DNA from: Perca fluviatilis | Lineage: Eukaryota > Chordata > Actinopteri > Perciformes > Percidae | Direction of reading: 5' to 3' | Assembly: GCF_010015445.1 (NCBI RefSeq) | Contig: NC_053119.1 | Span: forward strand, 2,586,727-2,650,726 | DNA length: 64,000 nucleotides | Part shown: in pieces, positions 10,929-21,952 of the stretch | Layout: each line of letters starts with the position of its first letter | Numbering within the stretch: the stretch's first letter is position 1 | Notes under the pieces: model-generated | Told to the model about the DNA's origin: nothing | Seen by the model: only the letters and a program-made list of their open reading frames with translations | Databases searched by the model: none | Program-made: the position numbers and the translations under genes

Positions 10929-12193
10929 TTAAGTGCAGAAATCATGGAATCCCCCTTTGGCAGATATAACAGCTGAACACACTCGTGGCATTCTTTCTAC
11001 AATGGAAATCAAATATTCTTCAGAAAGTTCTTCCCGAATCTGTTGCAGAAGTTCCCATAAATGTGTGTCCCTTGTAGGTTGCTTTGCTTTCACTTTTCTG
11101 TCCAGTTCATCCCAAAGCAGCTCAGTGGGGTTTAAGTCTGGGGACTGTGCTGTCCACTCCATTTTTTTAAGCTTACCATCTTGTTCTTTTTTCCTAAGGT
11201 AGTTCTGACATAGCTTGGACTTATGTTTTGGGTCATTATCTTGCTGTAGGATGAACCCCTGACCAACTAGGCCCATACCAGAGGGTACTGCATGGCGCTG
11301 CTAAATGCTGTGGTAGCCGTTTTGGTTCAGGGTGCCTTTCACTCTGTACAAATCACCGACCCTGGATCCAGCAAAACAGCCCCAGACCATCATGCTTCCT
11401 CCTCCATGTTTGACAGTTGATGTCACACACTGAGGAACCATCCTTTCGCCTACTCGATGGCGTACAAAAATCCTGCGTGATGAACCGAAGAGTTCAAATT
11501 TTGATTCATCAGTCCATAACACCTTCTTCCAGTATTCAGTAGTCCATTGACGATGTGTCTTGGCCCAGGCAAGCCTCTTTTTCTTATTCTGACGTCTTAG
11601 CAATGGCTTTCTTGCTGCAACTGGACCTATCAAACCTGCAGCTCCAAGTCTTCTCTTTACAGTGGAAACTGAGACTTGCTTATTACGACCACTATTAAGC
11701 TGTGCTTGAAGCTGTTGTCCTGTGAGACGCCTATCACGCAAGCTGTTGACTCTCAGAAACTTGTCTTCTGATTCTGTTGTGGCTTTGGGTCTGCCAGACC
11801 TCTTCCTGTCAGAAACATGTCTTCTGATTCTGTTGTGGCTTTGGGTCTGCCAGACCTCTTCCTGTCAGAAACATGTCTTCTGATTCTGTTGTGGCTTTGG
11901 GTCTGCCAGACCTCTTCCTGTCAGAAACTTGTCTTCTGATTCTGTTGTGGCTTTGGGTCTGCCAGACCTCTTCCTGTCAGAAACTTGTCTTCTGATTCTG
12001 TTGTGGCTTTGGGTCTGCCAGACCTCTTCCTGTCAGAGTTTCCCCCAGTTTCTAAGTGCCTTTTGATGGTGAAGAAGACTGTACTCACTGACACCTTGAC
12101 TTTCTTCGCAATTTCTCTGTAGGAAAGACCAACATTCTTAAGTGTTATGATGGTCTGTCTCTCTTCCATTGTTAATTGCCTTTTTCCCGCCAT
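10929..12193 (-). pseudogene. Tc1 transposase, disrupted by a tandem repeat and a stop
   Basis: The product would cut and paste the element through a DD34E catalytic triad. The N-terminal paired-like helix-turn-helix (MAGKRQLTMEERQTIITL...) starts at 12193. The catalytic blocks [20 protein letters not shown] and SPDLNPTELLW are all visible. Two lesions kill it. Five tandem copies of a 56-bp unit (coding GRPKATTESEDKFL) lie in the linker at 11761-12037; the four extra copies add 224 bp and shift the frame. There is also an in-frame TAG near 11301, in the same frame as the ORFs on both sides. Confidence 0.9.
11761..12037. repeat. 56-bp minisatellite inside Tc1
   Basis: Copies start at 11761, 11817, 11873, 11929 and 11985, each with 'ggctttgggtctgccagacc'. 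Units differ only at a base or two ('aaacttg' versus 'aaacatg'), so the amplification is young relative to the element. Confidence 0.95.
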
Positions 12194-12593
12194 TTTTATA
12201 GCAACACACTACTTTCTGCAGTACAATATTGTTCAAATAATGCTCACGAGGGTACGGTACCACAGTGTGTTCCAACAATCCTTTTATACAAACAGAGGGG
12301 GTTGTAAGTAATCCAGACCAGTGTGAACACCTGGGGGAATTAGTAGCACCAACTTTCAAAGCTTGATCAACCTCCATTGCTGCAGAACAGCTTTACATTG
12401 TCAACCCATTTCTTGTTCCCCAAAAAAGGCCTTTTTGTAAAATACTGAAATGTACATTATTTTCATTTTAACCTCAGGCAGTTCACCACTTACCTTTGTA
12501 CCATTTCAAGCTATTCATTGGACTTCAACTGCTAAAATTTCAATAAAAAACTTTAAAAAATTGGGGTGTTCTAAAACTTTTGACCAGTAGTAT

Positions 12594-12705
12594 ATATATA
12601 GGTAAACAAAGCACACAATGGCTTTTGCTGCTGTAGCCGCTGGCCACTCCCCCTCTCACACTGCATGCAAACACTGACTGAGCACCTGTTTGTGTCGTGA
12701 CTCAC

Positions 12706-12752
<47 letters not shown>

Positions 12753-12995
12753 GCGCACACACACACAGGTTCTAGTGGTTGATGAACCCAGATATGTGCT
12801 GTTTAGCGAAGGACCGGTGGGTAGCGCGCTGCCATGAGTCCATGATGCTAATGTCTGATTACTCCACATTTTCATTGTGTAATTTCTGATTGCACACCAT
12901 TGACCATCTGATTCTGCAATGTTCTCTGTCAGGTAAATCTGTAAGTTAGTAGTAGGCCTACCACCTCGGGCTTGGACCCCTCACACGAGACAACA

Positions 12996-13033
<38 letters not shown>

Positions 13034-13520
13034 GCACACACACACACACAAACGGTCCAGTTCTGGTGGTTGATGAACGCAGATATGTGCTGTTTAGCTC
13101 TCATAACGGGCAAGCGGGTAGCGCACTGCCATGAGTCTGATTACTCCACATTATCCTTGTGATATTTGGTGATTACATTCTGAATCTGCAGCCTTCTGTG
13201 TCAGGTAAATCAGTAAGTCAGTAGTAGGGTATACAGGGGAGGTGCATATGAAGTGGTTTGGGGTCCTTCTGTAAGTAATTTTAGGGTAGGCTACAATTTG
13301 GTTTTGATGAATTCTACAAGCAGCAATACCACAGGCCAAGTAATCGCCCATTCCAAACAGGCACATTTTCAACAGGCACTGCACTAGTACTGTTTAATTG
13401 AATACTGGAGCAATTTCAGAGATAGTTGTTCCCATCAGTCATAGAAACTAACCTTTAACTCCACTTATAGAGACCTGGAACATAACAACTGGGTTGGAAT
13501 GCACTGTTTAATATTTTAAC
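12594..13520. repeat. Duplicated (CT)n/(CA)n block and cluster unit start
   Basis: Two copies of a roughly 300-bp block, each with a (CT)n run, a short (CA)n run and 'gatatgtgctgtttagc' ... 'ctgccatgagtc' (12710-12960 and 13000-13240). From about 13390 the cluster unit begins ('gagcaatttcagagatagtt', 'acttatagagacctggaac') and is interrupted at 13520 by a hAT insertion. No gene. Confidence 0.6.
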
Positions 13521-14333
13521 TAGGGCCGGGACTCGATTAAAAAAATGTATCTAATTAATTACAGGCTTTGTAATTAATTAATCGAAATTAATCGCATTTT
13601 AATTGCATAAATATTTGACCTGAGAACAGTGAGAAGTATTTTTTTTCACATGGATTTTTAGTATACCATTGAATGACTGAATACATAAGCTTAAGCAACA
13701 AAATATTGTTTACTTTTGTTCAACCAAGTCCAGCAGACCAGTGAAATTTTTGCCATTAAGTGTAGCAATAGCATATTTAGAAATATAGTACATTTCAAAA
13801 ATTCAGGTAGCCTATAGGTAGGTAGACCTTCTTTAGTAAAACACAATACTTTCAAGTCCATTCAGACTTAGTTCCCCTGGTCCTTAAACCAGTCATCTGG
13901 TGGAGTGTAGGTTGGGTGTGGGTCCTTGTACTCGGAGTCGGGCTAACGTCCACGCTAGCTGCTAAATGGCTCGATGTGCTGCGGTGATGTGTGAATTCCT
14001 TGTTGCATAGCTCGCACACAACCATGCTCTCTTATCGACGCTTCCATCCGTTGGTTTTTTATAACAACATGTCCCATCCGCGGGGCCAACCAAAGCGGTC
14101 TCGTCAGCTCCTTCTTTCATGTTCACTGTGGTTTGTTGTTGTCTGAAGTCATGAAAGCTAGTTGGTGCTCCAGTAGAATCGGTCCGCTGAAACTCATCCA
14201 GTGAGAAATGTCCCGCGGTGCAAAAATAAGTGTGATTAAAATGTGTAAAAAATAAATTTTTGTGTGTAATTAATTAACGCATTAGAGTCTGTAATTAATT
14301 AATCTTAATTAACGCGTTAAAGTCCCGTTCCTA
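13521..14333 (-). mobile_element. Non-autonomous hAT element, copy 2, with an 8-bp target duplication
   Basis: Inverted copy of 7361-8175. The ends are 'tagggccgggact' and 'agtcccgttccta'. The flanks carry the 8-bp direct duplication attttaac (13513-13520 and 14334-14341), the size expected for hAT elements. Joining the flanks restores the cluster unit ('atattttaacatcaagaaa'), which is seen uninterrupted at about 15153 and 53745, so those paralogous sites show the empty state. Confidence 0.92.
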
Positions 14334-14341
14334 ATTTTAAC

Positions 14342-14545
14342 ATCAAGAAAAGTAAAGCTGGGAGACTGGTTTGATAAGTTCCCGTCAAATATTGTGTTAG
14401 ATCACGTTATGACCGCAGTCCTCACTTCCCTAATTATATGCAGATTTTTGCAACCCGTTCGTAATTAAATTATTATTATAATTATTATAAATTATGAGTA
14501 TTATGAGTCTTGTTGCCCAGGGCACAGGAAATTGTTAATCCGGCC

Positions 14546-14641
<96 letters not shown>

Positions 14642-14880
14642 ATAAATAGAATACTCCCCCTAACAACAAGAACCAAGAGGGTTTATAAATGAAGACATTT
14701 TCACGATAAATTGGTGAAAAAAGCCTCAAAACTGGGTGAAATAATTACAAAATGCCAAAACAACACCCCAAACCATTTGAAGAGGTAATTTCAACAAAGA
14801 AAAGACAGAAAGAGGAGGAAGGGGCAATCATGTTGGCTCAGAGGAGATAACATCTACAGCAGAATACATATTTAAACTGG

Positions 14881-14932
<52 letters not shown>

Positions 14933-15089
14933 TTTGTATTTATAACTGTCACTTGGGTTTAGCTTTACATAAATTAAGAAATGTCTACCATAAATTCACC
15001 AGAATGCAGAAAGTCAAGTGTTTTAAGTTATTTTTCCTGCCAAGAACACTGTTGATCTTTGATGGGTTTTACTTCCTCAGAACTGATCA
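14342..15089. repeat. (CA)n and (TA)n microsatellites and cluster repeats
   Basis: Continuation of the cluster unit to about 14385, a segment shared with 53500-53600 ('atatgcagatttttgcaacc'), a (CA)n of about 45 dinucleotides (14546-14637), the repeat shared with 2875-3200 and a (TA)n at 14882-14930. No gene. His/Thr and Cys/Val frames are artefacts of (CA)n. Confidence 0.7.
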
Positions 15090-15300
15090 AAACCTTCAAC
15101 TCCACTTATAAAGACCTGAAACATAACAACCGTGTTGTAAGGTTTCATATTTTAACATCAAGAAATACAGCAAGTAAAGACGGGATACTAGTTTGATAAA
15201 AAACAGTTGTTGTGCAAAGAGAATTAGAGTTTTTTAGAGAATTATAAGACTGTTCTTGGCAGGAGTTTAAGGAAGAAGACACACACACACACACACACAC
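15090..15300 (+). repeat. Cluster unit directly upstream of gene A
   Basis: Unit with 'acttataaagacctgaaaca', 'aacatcaagaaatacagcaa', 'ggcaggagtttaaggaag' and a short (CA)n. It ends about 50 bp before the TATA box of gene A, in the same relative place as 60395-60590 before gene B. Confidence 0.65.
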
Positions 15301-15349
15301 CGACCCTCCCATTCTCTTAATTAGACAGACACACCCACCAACCCCCCAG

Positions 15350-15355
15350 TATAAA
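15350..15355 (+). promoter_or_regulatory. TATA box of gene A
   Basis: TATAAA in a C-rich context (ccccccagTATAAAgttca), 136 bp before the ATG, so transcription would start near 15380. The same box and surroundings occur before gene B (60887), which supports it as the core promoter. Confidence 0.75.
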
Positions 15356-15490
15356 GTTCAGGTCCCTTACGTAGCTCCAAAGAAACTCAGCGTGGAGTCT
15401 CCACACAACCAGAACTCAAGATTTAAGGCGCGGCCATTTGAAATATCAGAGAGGACAGCTTCAGTTCTTTCATTTCATTCATAACTAACA

Positions 15491-17653
15491 ATGGTGAGTA
15501 GCTGCTTTGACATGAATGTTTGAATATTTTACAGCATTATGATTCAATTCTACATGACTAAATTCATTTATGTTGTCGTGTTGTAATGTACCTTTTATTT
15601 CTGATGCATCAGGCTGATCCTGAACTGCAGAGGTGAGTGAAAAACATAGAAACATGTTATTGTAATTATTGACAAAATGTATATAAATCAACAAACAAAT
15701 TATTATGGAGGATTCTCTTCAAGAGAAACTTATGAAAGGTAAAGACACAATGTAGAGAAAATGAAATGGGAGAGACTGATATAATCTAAAACTTAAAGTA
15801 GTGTTTGAATGTAGTAATTAACATGTATGTATGTAGATATATGGATCTATTGTATGTTTGATTTACTGAACCATGTTATCGCTGCATTCTGCTTTTAATT
15901 CTCCATTTTATATGTTTATTATTTTAGACAAGAAGAATTGCTGCAACAGGCAGAGTCTTTCAGATATAATGCTCACACGATGATCAATGACATGGAGTTG
16001 ATGAGTACAAGAAATACTAGCTGGTTAGTGGATGAGGTATGTCTGATGGAGACTTTTTATAAACTATTGAAATGTGTTTGTGAACATAATGCATGACCCT
16101 GTCAGTGTATTTAGGATCCATAAAGCTTCTCAGTTCAGCCTGTTCTCATGATGTCTGCTTCCTTGTCAACTAAACTTTAGCTGGCGTCACGTGACCCTCC
16201 TAATTTCGTAGGATATCGTAGGAATTGGTGTGCATAACTTTTCATCGTAGGAACCAGTTCATGAGAATGTGTTGCTCGGTTACACACACAATGATATATC
16301 TCTCTGAATGTGTTTTGACTTCACAGGTTCTTCACAGCATCTTCTTTTTGGGAAAGATCAACAAGCCGCCATTTACCCCAAAACAGATTCTGAGTGATGA
16401 TGTTGAAGTGATAAGTCACTTTAAGAACAAATACCCTCGGCCTTTTGACCTCTATTCCTCTAAGGAACCCAGGAGCATTCCAGTACCCAGGCGGGGTCCA
16501 TTTTCATGTTTCCTCGACATGGTAAGAGGATAGTTTCTCAAAGATAAGACAATTCTTCTTTGTAAAGTTGTAAAGCGTTGCTGCTTCACCTAAACATCTC
16601 CAAATATAACTGATTGTTATTTATCTCTCAGTAGAGCTCTGCTAGTAATAAAACTTTAATCGTGATTTTAAATCCATCTCCTAACGATCACAAAAAAAGA
16701 TTATTCAAGGAAAAAGATTATTTTAAACATTACGTTCAAACAGTAAAAGTATGAAGGAAAATGTCTCATATGTAGGTGTTTTCACTGTTGATTTATTTAA
16801 CAGCTTTCACTGTTTATTATCTTCAATAAATGCAACATTTGCTAAGGAATCCTGTTAGATAATCCTGATTTTTATAGTGACTAAAATAACCGTGATTATG
16901 ATTGTTTCTCTGATCGAGCAGCCCGACTGTACATTAACAGACACAAAGCATGACTCGGTGAACGATTGGATGTATCAGCAGATTAATCATATTTGGGATT
17001 TCTTGCAGGTGGTCCACCTGACTGGACAAGACAACAAAGAAGAAATCATACAGGAGCTGCAACAGTTCATCGGTACACTGAAGGGGAGTGTTAATGAAAA
17101 GCCTCTGGTCTCCAGAACCATCTGTGTCTCTCAGAGTAGAAGCCCAGGTTCAGTCAGGTACTACGGAGTCTCCATGTCCGCTAATGCTGCTAGACGCAAG
17201 AAAGTCCTGATTGGTGCTTCCTGTCTCAGGAAGTGGGATAGTTATGTAGCTGACGCAGTGATGACCTTCTATCCAGAGAGAGGTACTGAGGGATTTGCCA
17301 GAAAGACATATTTCGATGGAACCATCCAAGTTCCAGAGCAGCATGTCCGGTGCGAAACGTTTGATCTTTATAACGGAGAAGTTAAGCCTCCTTGTAAATC
17401 ATGTCATGAGTTGTTTGGTTTGACAGGACATACAGGAAGGGTAAACCCCTATGGCAACTGTGCCGAAGCTGAAAGTCTGAGCAACTTGTTTCAAGGTGAT
17501 AAAGCAGTTAGAAGAAAAGTACTACCACCACCTGGTGGTGACAGAGCGAGGGCTGAAAGAACCGTCAATGATACGGTTAGATCTTTGGTGCGCTCCTTTA
17601 AGGCATTTAATAAATGGACAGGTGGAGAAGGTGGTTTCTACACCCCACAGTAA
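15491..17653 (+). CDS. Gene A: Cys/Glu-cluster protein of unknown function, deaminase-like motif
   Basis: Five coding exons by GT/AG rules: 15491-15493 (ATG only), 15613-15632, 15928-16036, 16327-16521 and 17009-17653, giving about 323 aa. The frames join cleanly. The acceptor at 17009 is chosen because the sequence just upstream (open in gene A) carries a stop and a 1-base deletion in gene B. No signal peptide or membrane segment is visible, so it is probably intracellular. The last exon holds the conserved core: GASCLRKWDSYVADAVMTFY, CETFDLYNG, PPCKSCHELFG and GNCAEAESLSNLF. A PCxxC and a [C/H]AE motif together recall zinc-dependent nucleotide deaminases, but there the AE motif comes first. 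This is an inference, not an assignment. Its paralogue is gene B. Exons 2-3 differ far more between the two than the introns do. Confidence 0.75.
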
Positions 17654-17835
17654 GCCAGATCTTAAAAATAGAAAGACTGAATCAGGGCAGGGATGATGTT
17701 CTTTAGTCCTGATTTCATTCTTTCCCGATACAGGAGTGTGATTTTCATTTATTGTGATTCGATAGGAGTATTGGGATTTTCTTTTCCTTCTTTAACAAAA
17801 ACTAGAATTTAATAAAATGCTTGTAGAGACAATAT
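17654..17835 (+). terminator. 3' UTR and polyadenylation signal of gene A
   Basis: AATAAA at 17811-17816, about 160 bp after the stop codon, followed by T-rich sequence. Gene B has an equivalent signal at 63488. Confidence 0.6.
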
Positions 17836-18544
17836 ATCATCTGATGTTGATTTGCTTTGTAGAGAAGAACATGACATGGATCTTCTGCTTTTCGCTTATG
17901 TTTTTGTCACCCGTAGATTGAATATGAAATATTGATGAGTAAACTTCATACGGTCCTTTATTACACAGTGAAGATGATTCTTGATCATAAAGCAGAGCTC
18001 AGTGTAGAACTGGTTACTGAATGTGGAGGTCATGTGATCCCAGCTGTTAATATATCCTGCTAATGCTCCAGCTACTTACTACCATAACAATAAAGATATG
18101 AATGCATTCATGGAAAACATAGTAAACCAAATGTGTCACCAACACATCACTTCCTACTGAACTCTGACTAACAAGATGATGATATTAATAATAATCCTTT
18201 CATGTGTCTCTGTGTGTGTCCTATCTGAAGCTGATGTTCTTCTCTCTGATTCTGGCTGTTCTCAGTTTTATCTTCATGGTTCAAGTCTTATTAGAGTCCC
18301 TTCACATCAAATCAAATGTGTCAACTGTTTGAGTAAAGCATGCAGAATATATAAACCATAAATATATCATGTTGTTTACAATAAAATGATGGTGATGAAA
18401 ACTCTGGTTCATAATTAGTTTTGATTTGATCTCCTGACCTCCTCTTAAGAACTGATTCTTTGCCTCTGTGTACAAACCTATTTATTTCTTACAAAATAAT
18501 TCCTGTTGGGATTTGACATTATAAATAAAGTTGAATTGAACACT
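17836..18544. repeat. Duplicated 3' flank of gene A
   Basis: Matches 63590-64000 behind gene B over several hundred bases ('gaggtcatgtgatcccagct', 'gctccagctacttactacca', 'gatgatattaataataatcc'), so the duplication took in the whole gene plus at least 600 bp downstream. No gene is supported. A 61-codon frame at 18176 is broken by a stop in the copy near 63833. Confidence 0.7.
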
Positions 18545-18830
18545 GGAGCAATTTCAGAGATAGTTGTTCCCATCAGTCATAGAAACTAACCTTTAACTCC
18601 ACTTATAGAGACCTGGAACATAACAACTGGGTTGTAATGCACTGTTTAATATCTTAACATCAAGAAACACAGAGACACAGACAGACATACACACACACAC
18701 ACACATACACAGATATACAGACACAGAAACACACACACATACATTTTCTAATGAAGTGTTTTACAGCAATCAGTTGTGTAGAAACCTGCAAAAGAATGCC
18801 AGTGTTGCTGAGAGGAGTTTAATGTCATCG
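18545..18830 (+). repeat. Cluster unit copy
   Basis: 'gcaatttcagagatagttgt', 'acttatagagacctggaaca', 'atcttaacatcaagaaacac', an interrupted (CA)n, and 'ttttctaatgaagtgtttt' with 'gtgtagaaacctgcaaaaga', as found again at 53960 and 58340. No exon follows. Confidence 0.6.
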
Positions 18831-18874
18831 CTGCTGACTCAACACACATTTATTCTTCAAACTGCATTCATTAA

Positions 18875-20787
18875 AGGGGTGATAGAATGCAAAACCGATT
18901 TTACCCTGTCATAGTTGAATAACGACAGTTCGGTGGGTAAATAGGACATACATAGAAGCTCAAAGTCCCACTGACACCCCTTTACTATGAAAATCTCATA
19001 TTTTGAAATTGCCGCTGAAAACGGGCAAATCCCAACAAAGCTGGAAGTTGACTTCAACCTACCAAAATCCAGAACCTTAAGAGAACGGTTACGCCCCAAC
19101 ATTTACATAGGCTACACAACTGACCTGAGATCAGGTAGTCTTCTGAATCTAGCTAGGTCACGGAGATCTCTGCTATTCCATTACAAAATTCACTTCTGAA
19201 ACTTTTTTATGTGACAAATCAACTATGTAAAGCTCAAATATGGGCCGCTTTACAAAACTTGATGGCTAATTGCAAATTTTGTCCGACTGTCGGTCGGAAA
19301 TAAGCCCCCCCCCCCCCGCCGCCCTGCTGTGAGCTCGGTCCGACGCTGGCAGCCATACCCGCACCGAGAGTCACCGGTAACACCGCTAATGGACCACTAA
19401 ACGGCAGCTCTGACGCGCGCTCCCCCTCTTCCTGCTAGCTAAATGCCGGTATGTGTGAGTGAGGGCGCGGTCAGCGAGCTTGTTACACCAGCAATCTGTT
19501 ACCACAGGTTCCAGTTACTCTTTTAATGTGTGTAATTATAATGTGTTGAGTTATTTAAACAAACGTTTGGGGAAATAAACGCGCTTGTCCCGCGAAGTCT
19601 CATTGCATAGCGCCTGCGGCTGGATGTAGCTCTATCAATGGAGCTACGCTAGCCTCCTCTTAGAATTCCTCTGGAATTCACAAATATTCATTAACTTGAA
19701 ATCGGACACCGTTGTTAGCTTTATAAGACATTTAGTTAGATGTTGTGTAAGTGGCGTGACGAAATTCAAACTATAAATGTACTCGAATTACGACCAAAAA
19801 TGAAGCTAACTATCCGTGATTTGTAGCTAGGATTGAAGGGACAGCCGCAGCTAACGAAACGCCTAGTTAGTCTTCACAAATATTAACTTGAAATCGGACA
19901 CCGTTATTAGGTTTATAAGACATATAGTTAGATGTTGTGTAAGTGGCATGACGAAATTCAAACTGTAAATATACTTGAATTAAGGCGAAAAGGAAACTAA
20001 CTATCCGTGGCTTGCAGCTACACATAGCTAGGATTGAAGGGACAGTCACAGCTAACGAAACACTTGTCTTCACAAATATTCATTAACTTGAAATCGGACA
20101 CTGTTGTTAGCTTTATAAGATCTTTAGTTAGATTTTGTATAAGTGGCGTGACGTGTGTAACATGAGGTAACAGATTGCTGGTGTAACAAGCTCGTTGACC
20201 GCTCTCACTCTCACACAACGGGCCATTTAGCTAGCAGGAAGAGGGGAGTTGAAGGCCCTGGAGCTCTGTCAGGGCAGCGGTGTTTGTAGTCCCTGCTGTG
20301 GGCTGCCGTGACGGAGCTCTAAGCACTCATAGCACGCCGGGGTCTGTGAAGGAAGGCAGGCTGGGCGGGGAGGCAGCACCGGCCGCTGAACTCCGACACA
20401 CAGTCTTACCAAATTTGCAATTAGCCATCAATTTTTGTAAAATAGCCCATATTTGAGCTTTATATAGTTTATTTCTTGTTTAAAAAAGTATCAGAAGTGA
20501 ATTTAATAACGAAATAGCCCGATAAACAATGTATAACTTTGCAGTGTCTGAAATATGAGAGTCTCCCATGTGTTTCTATGTAGTTTGCTCAAACCAATCA
20601 GCGCGTAGCTCATTTTGAATATTCACGAGCATACCATATTTGGAAGAAAAGCTCTTGTTCCAAACAGAGCCATATTCACAGGGTAGTTAAGGGCCTAATA
20701 AAATAGCATTCAGGCAATTTTACATACCCCATTAGGGGACCTTAAGGAACAGTGTAAAATACCCTATATAATCATTCTATCACCCCT
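18875..20787. mobile_element. Large palindromic TTAA element (piggyBac- or Kolobok-type, non-autonomous)
   Basis: Ends are 'aggggtgatagaatg' and 'cattctatcacccct', flanked by TTAA (18871-18874 and 20788-20791). The inner parts are also inverted repeats ('ttgatggctaattgcaaatt' at 19259 against 20410-20430; 'acaccagcaatctgttacc' at 19485 against 20165-20190). A 196-bp unit starting 'cacaaatatt' repeats at 19679, 19875 and 20071. No transposase frame exists, so mobility would have to come from elsewhere. TTAA duplication is known for piggyBac and Kolobok; the sequence does not decide between them. Confidence 0.82.
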
Positions 20788-21225
20788 TTAATTACATGTA
20801 GTACTTTCAGGAATGTACAACAATTACTGTAATAGTATCTCATGCATGAGAACAATATGTTAATGAATGCAACTGGTATCTCAATCATCATGATGACATG
20901 ATTTACAAATATTGGAGCGTTATATACGGCAGCGTTTAACAGAGCATTAGTAAAATGCTCCTAGGCATACTTCCTGCTTCTTACAGTGCAGACGCTCTAT
21001 TGCTCGCTCCTGCTTCTGCTTGCATATTTCTGCTGATAATCTTGCTTTTCCTCTGAGAGAAACTATGAGCAGCGGCTCTTAGATACTTATAAATCACTGG
21101 ACTATAAATTTTTTGTAGACATAGTAGGCTATTGTCATATTTGAAAATTCTTCTGCGTGAGCGTGGCCTACCAATAGCTCAAGCCTGTCCTAAAATGACT
21201 GTAGCTAAAGCTAATTAGCAGCAAG

Positions 21226-21765
21226 ATGCCACCCTTCTCCATAGAGGACTACTACAAACTCCTTCAGAAGATTGCAGTTCTGGAAACCAAAATTTACCGG
21301 TTAGAAGTAAATATGGAAGTGAACGGATCATGTGGAAATGACACCACTTTACCAGTAACCCAAAACAATGGACAAAAGCATGCTAACACACGGCTAACTA
21401 GCACCAGCAAGACCACAAAGAAACAGGAGGGCTGTGGAACGGATAATAAAATTCAGCAGGCGAAATCACTTCACAGGCCCTTTGGTGCAGGCACCAGAAA
21501 TCGGGCACCACCGGGAGACCGGAACAGCAGGGCAAAAGAACTTTCGAGGTTTGCTGCATGGTCGGCAGAGCTGGCTTGCATTATCCGGGCACGGCACCTC
21601 TTCGGCTTCACGCTGCTGGGACTTTGGCGTGAACGGCTACAAGAAAATCAACGGCAAAATACCTCCGGTGAAGAGTTCAAGGAGTTGCTCCTGCTGCGGG
21701 ACTTACCGGTGCGGGCACCTGGACCCATTCTGCTCAAATCTTTGGCCGAAGATAAGGGACTTTGA
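21226..21765 (+). pseudogene. Possible ORF1 of the L2-like LINE
   Basis: A 179-codon frame starts MPPFSIEDYYKLLQKIAVLE, a heptad-like leucine/isoleucine pattern that fits a short coiled coil. It continues into a basic, polar stretch and then loses coherence. ORF1 proteins of fish LINEs often begin with such a coiled coil and bind RNA. Overlapping frames at 21434 and 21900 suggest frameshifts. The identity is inferred from position upstream of an L2 RT and from recalled similarity. Confidence 0.45.
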
Positions 21766-21952
21766 GGACATTCAAAAACCAAAAGGATTGCAGGGGAGAA
21801 AGCTTAACGGGACTGAAGCTTCGGACAGCCGGGCCGTACTGCTGCTAAAGGATAAGCAAAAACACCAAAAATACTACCTGTTTTCCCAGTACGCCGAACA
21901 TGCGACCTGGCTTCAAAAGAATCCCGATATCCATGGCAGCTTTCCGACATGA

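Larger units (their letters stand above)
10816..12590 (-). mobile_element. Tc1-like transposon, broken
   Basis: Inverted ends 'ctactggccaaaagttttag' (left) and its complement near 12560-12590, at TA-containing sites. Autonomous Tc1 elements are about 1.6 kb. This one is longer because a 56-bp unit inside the transposase has been amplified to five copies (11761-12037). Confidence 0.9.

Noticed and set aside
15455..15490. Interferon-response-like element ('cagttctttcatttcatt') before gene A
   Set aside because: The spacing between TTTC repeats does not fit the ISRE/IRF consensus, and gene B differs here. Too weak to call.
18176..18361. 61-codon frame with a hydrophobic, signal-peptide-like start (MMILIIILSCVSVCVL)
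   Set aside because: The paralogous sequence behind gene B has a stop codon (TAA near 63833) in the same frame, so it is not conserved as protein.
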